Assembly: GCA_029937535.1 (NCBI GenBank)
Contig: JAPYPT010000015.1
Span: 1 to 35,566 of the forward strand
DNA from: Alphaproteobacteria bacterium
Lineage (GTDB): Bacteria; Pseudomonadota; Alphaproteobacteria; GCA-2731375
DNA: 35,566 nt
Direction: 5' to 3'
Below the pieces are notes generated by a model. That model made no database searches. It was not told the DNA's origin and saw nothing but the letters and a program-made list of their open reading frames with translations. Both the position numbers and the translations under genes were made by a program. Positions 34,501 through 35,566 of the stretch are shown piece by piece; positions within the stretch are counted from its first letter, which is position 1; every line of letters starts with the position of its first letter.

Positions 34501-34896
34501 ATGCAAAATTCCGTCCCGAAGAAAGACGATCACACCTTCCGATCGCACTGCTCCATTGCCCGGACGCTGGAGCTGGTTGGCGATAAATGGACGCTCCTGG
34601 TGATCCGGGATCTCATGTGGCACGGCAAACATACCTTCCGGGCGCTGCAGGAGAGCGAAGAGCGCATGCCGACGAATATTCTCTCTCAGCGCCTTAAAAA
34701 ACTCAGGGAGTGGGGATTGGTGGACCGGCAGCCCTATCAGGAAAGACCGGTGCGCCATGCCTACCACCTAACCGAAGCAGGGCGGTCACTGGAGCCGGTG
34801 CTGTTGCAGGTTATGGGATGGGGCCATGAAAATCTGGGCGGCGGGATTTTCGATCCGAGATCACGGAAAAGCGCCATGCCCAGAGCGGAAGATTGA
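34501..34896 (+). CDS. HxlR family winged-helix transcriptional regulator
   Basis: A 131-residue MarR-superfamily DNA-binding protein. It has the characteristic N-terminal Cys in HCSIARTLELVGDKWTLLVI, the recognition helix region RMPTNILSQRLKKLREWGLV, and the wing containing ERPVRHAYHLTEAGRSL. HxlR regulators often sense aldehydes, quinones or oxidants through that conserved Cys. The start at 34501 fits the usual length; an in-frame upstream ATG at 34381 would translate through the operator and is rejected, and a GTG at 34492 is possible. The ribosome site is weak. Its likely target is the divergent EamA transporter. Confidence 0.9.
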   Translation: MQNSVPKKDDHTFRSHCSIARTLELVGDKWTLLVIRDLMWHGKHTFRALQESEERMPTNILSQRLKKLREWGLVDRQPYQERPVRHAYHLTEAGRSLEPVLLQVMGWGHENLGGGIFDPRSRKSAMPRAED

Positions 34897-34955
34897 GCTT
34901 ACCATCCGGCAAATTCCGCCGTGATGGCTAGGCGATATTGATTTCGCGTCCTAAT

Positions 34956-35566
34956 ATGAGTTCGAAGTCGCGTTTCGCCCTGGGGGACAGTTCCATCAAT
35001 CATCATAAGTTCATGAGCCTGCCGGAGGCTATTTCGACCTTCGTTGAGGACGGTTGCAAAATTGTGCTGGGGGCGGCGTTGGAGAACGCGGTGCCCTTCG
35101 CCGCGACCCATGAGTTGATCCGCCAAGGCCGTCGGAACCTGACCATGATCGCGCCGATCTCCGATATCTCGACCGACATGTTGATCGGGGCGGGCTGTGT
35201 GGCGGAGGTGACCGGCGCCTGGGTGGGAAATGTATCGGGCGGCATGGGGCATAATTACCGCCGCGCGGCCGAAAAGGGCCTGCCCAACCCGATCAAGATC
35301 AACGACTATTCCAACTTTTCCATCGGCATGGCGTTTTTCGCCGGCGCCTACGGCCTGCCCTACATTCCGGTGAAAACGATCCTGGGCTCGGATATCATGA
35401 AGTCCAATAAGAATATTAAATTGGCGGAAGATCCGTTCTCCGGCGAGCCCGTGGCCCTGGTGCCGGCGCTGAAACCGGACGTGGCCTTTTTGGTGGTGCA
35501 ACGGGCGGACAAGGCGGGCAATTCCCATATCTGGGGCTCCACCGGTTTGACCCAGGAGGCCTCCAT
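34956..35566 (+). CDS. CoA-transferase alpha subunit (partial, runs off window end)
   Basis: An open frame of 203 codons continues past the window edge with no stop. The sequence fits the family I CoA-transferase / glutaconate CoA-transferase subunit A group: SINHHKFMSLPEAISTFVEDG at the start, then IAPISDISTDMLIGAGCV, TGAWVGNVSGGMGHNYRRA, FSGEPVALVPALKPDVAFLV and ADKAGNSHIWGS. Such enzymes move CoA between short or branched acids in catabolism, and a beta subunit gene should follow. ATG at 34956 is the first in-frame start; no clear ribosome site precedes it, and ATG at 35013 is an alternative. It begins 59 bases after the HxlR-like gene. Confidence 0.85.
   Translation, partial: MSSKSRFALGDSSINHHKFMSLPEAISTFVEDGCKIVLGAALENAVPFAATHELIRQGRRNLTMIAPISDISTDMLIGAGCVAEVTGAWVGNVSGGMGHNYRRAAEKGLPNPIKINDYSNFSIGMAFFAGAYGLPYIPVKTILGSDIMKSNKNIKLAEDPFSGEPVALVPALKPDVAFLVVQRADKAGNSHIWGSTGLTQEAS

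Noticed and set aside
34899-35528. Minus-strand open frame at the window end
   Set aside because: The plus-strand frame from 34956 gives a coherent CoA-transferase sequence running off the end; the minus frame has no recognisable features.
1-35566. tRNA, rRNA, CRISPR arrays, insertion sequences or prophage genes
   Set aside because: None was recognised by eye on either strand; a covariance-model scan for tRNAs and small RNAs would be the decisive test.

Overview
This window looks like chromosomal DNA from a fairly GC-rich alphaproteobacterium, possibly a Rhodospirillales-type lineage. The evidence is gene content: RNase E with an acidic insert in its S1 domain and a C-terminal GWW motif, the rne / amiC-mrcA-prfB neighbourhood, an M23 peptidase-bactofilin pair, a DUF455 ferritin-like protein, a receiver protein ending in a GPDRR segment, and short intergenic palindromes of a type common in this class. 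I see no rRNA, tRNA, CRISPR array, transposase or phage gene.

Layout. 1-4.6 kb: a degenerate receiver protein (minus strand), then a small membrane protein, a DUF455 protein, a cell-wall M23 peptidase and an overlapping bactofilin (plus strand). 4.65-9.34 kb: a minus-strand signalling operon of MASE3-PAS histidine kinase, single-domain response regulator and double-receiver hybrid kinase, the last two coupled through TGATG. 9.4-15.5 kb: a minus-strand housekeeping cluster, amiC - pirin - mrcA (PBP1A) - prfB. Intact RF2 requires the classic programmed +1 frameshift. 15.5-18.84 kb: a 0.56 kb divergent intergenic region and rne.

18.9-25.2 kb: an aminotransferase and a gamma-glutamyltransferase-like lipoprotein (minus) face divergently from an M48/TPR protease, glycerol kinase and DsbA-like thioredoxin (plus). 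25.2-31.4 kb: an SDR oxidoreductase, then two large class III nucleotide cyclases of different architecture placed tail to tail. 31.5-35.6 kb: a GFA-family zinc protein, a cytochrome P450, an EamA transporter with a divergent HxlR regulator that share a palindromic operator, and a CoA-transferase subunit cut by the window end.

Functional themes are envelope growth (M23, bactofilin, amidase, PBP1A, M48, DsbA), RNA decay and translation termination (rne, prfB), and extensive sensing (kinases, receivers, cyclases). No wholly new system stands out. The most interesting items are the kinase/regulator/hybrid-kinase operon, the active-site-altered GGT homologue, the pseudo-receiver, the tail-to-tail cyclases, the hxlR/eamA operator and a dispersed AGAGCAATT palindrome family.
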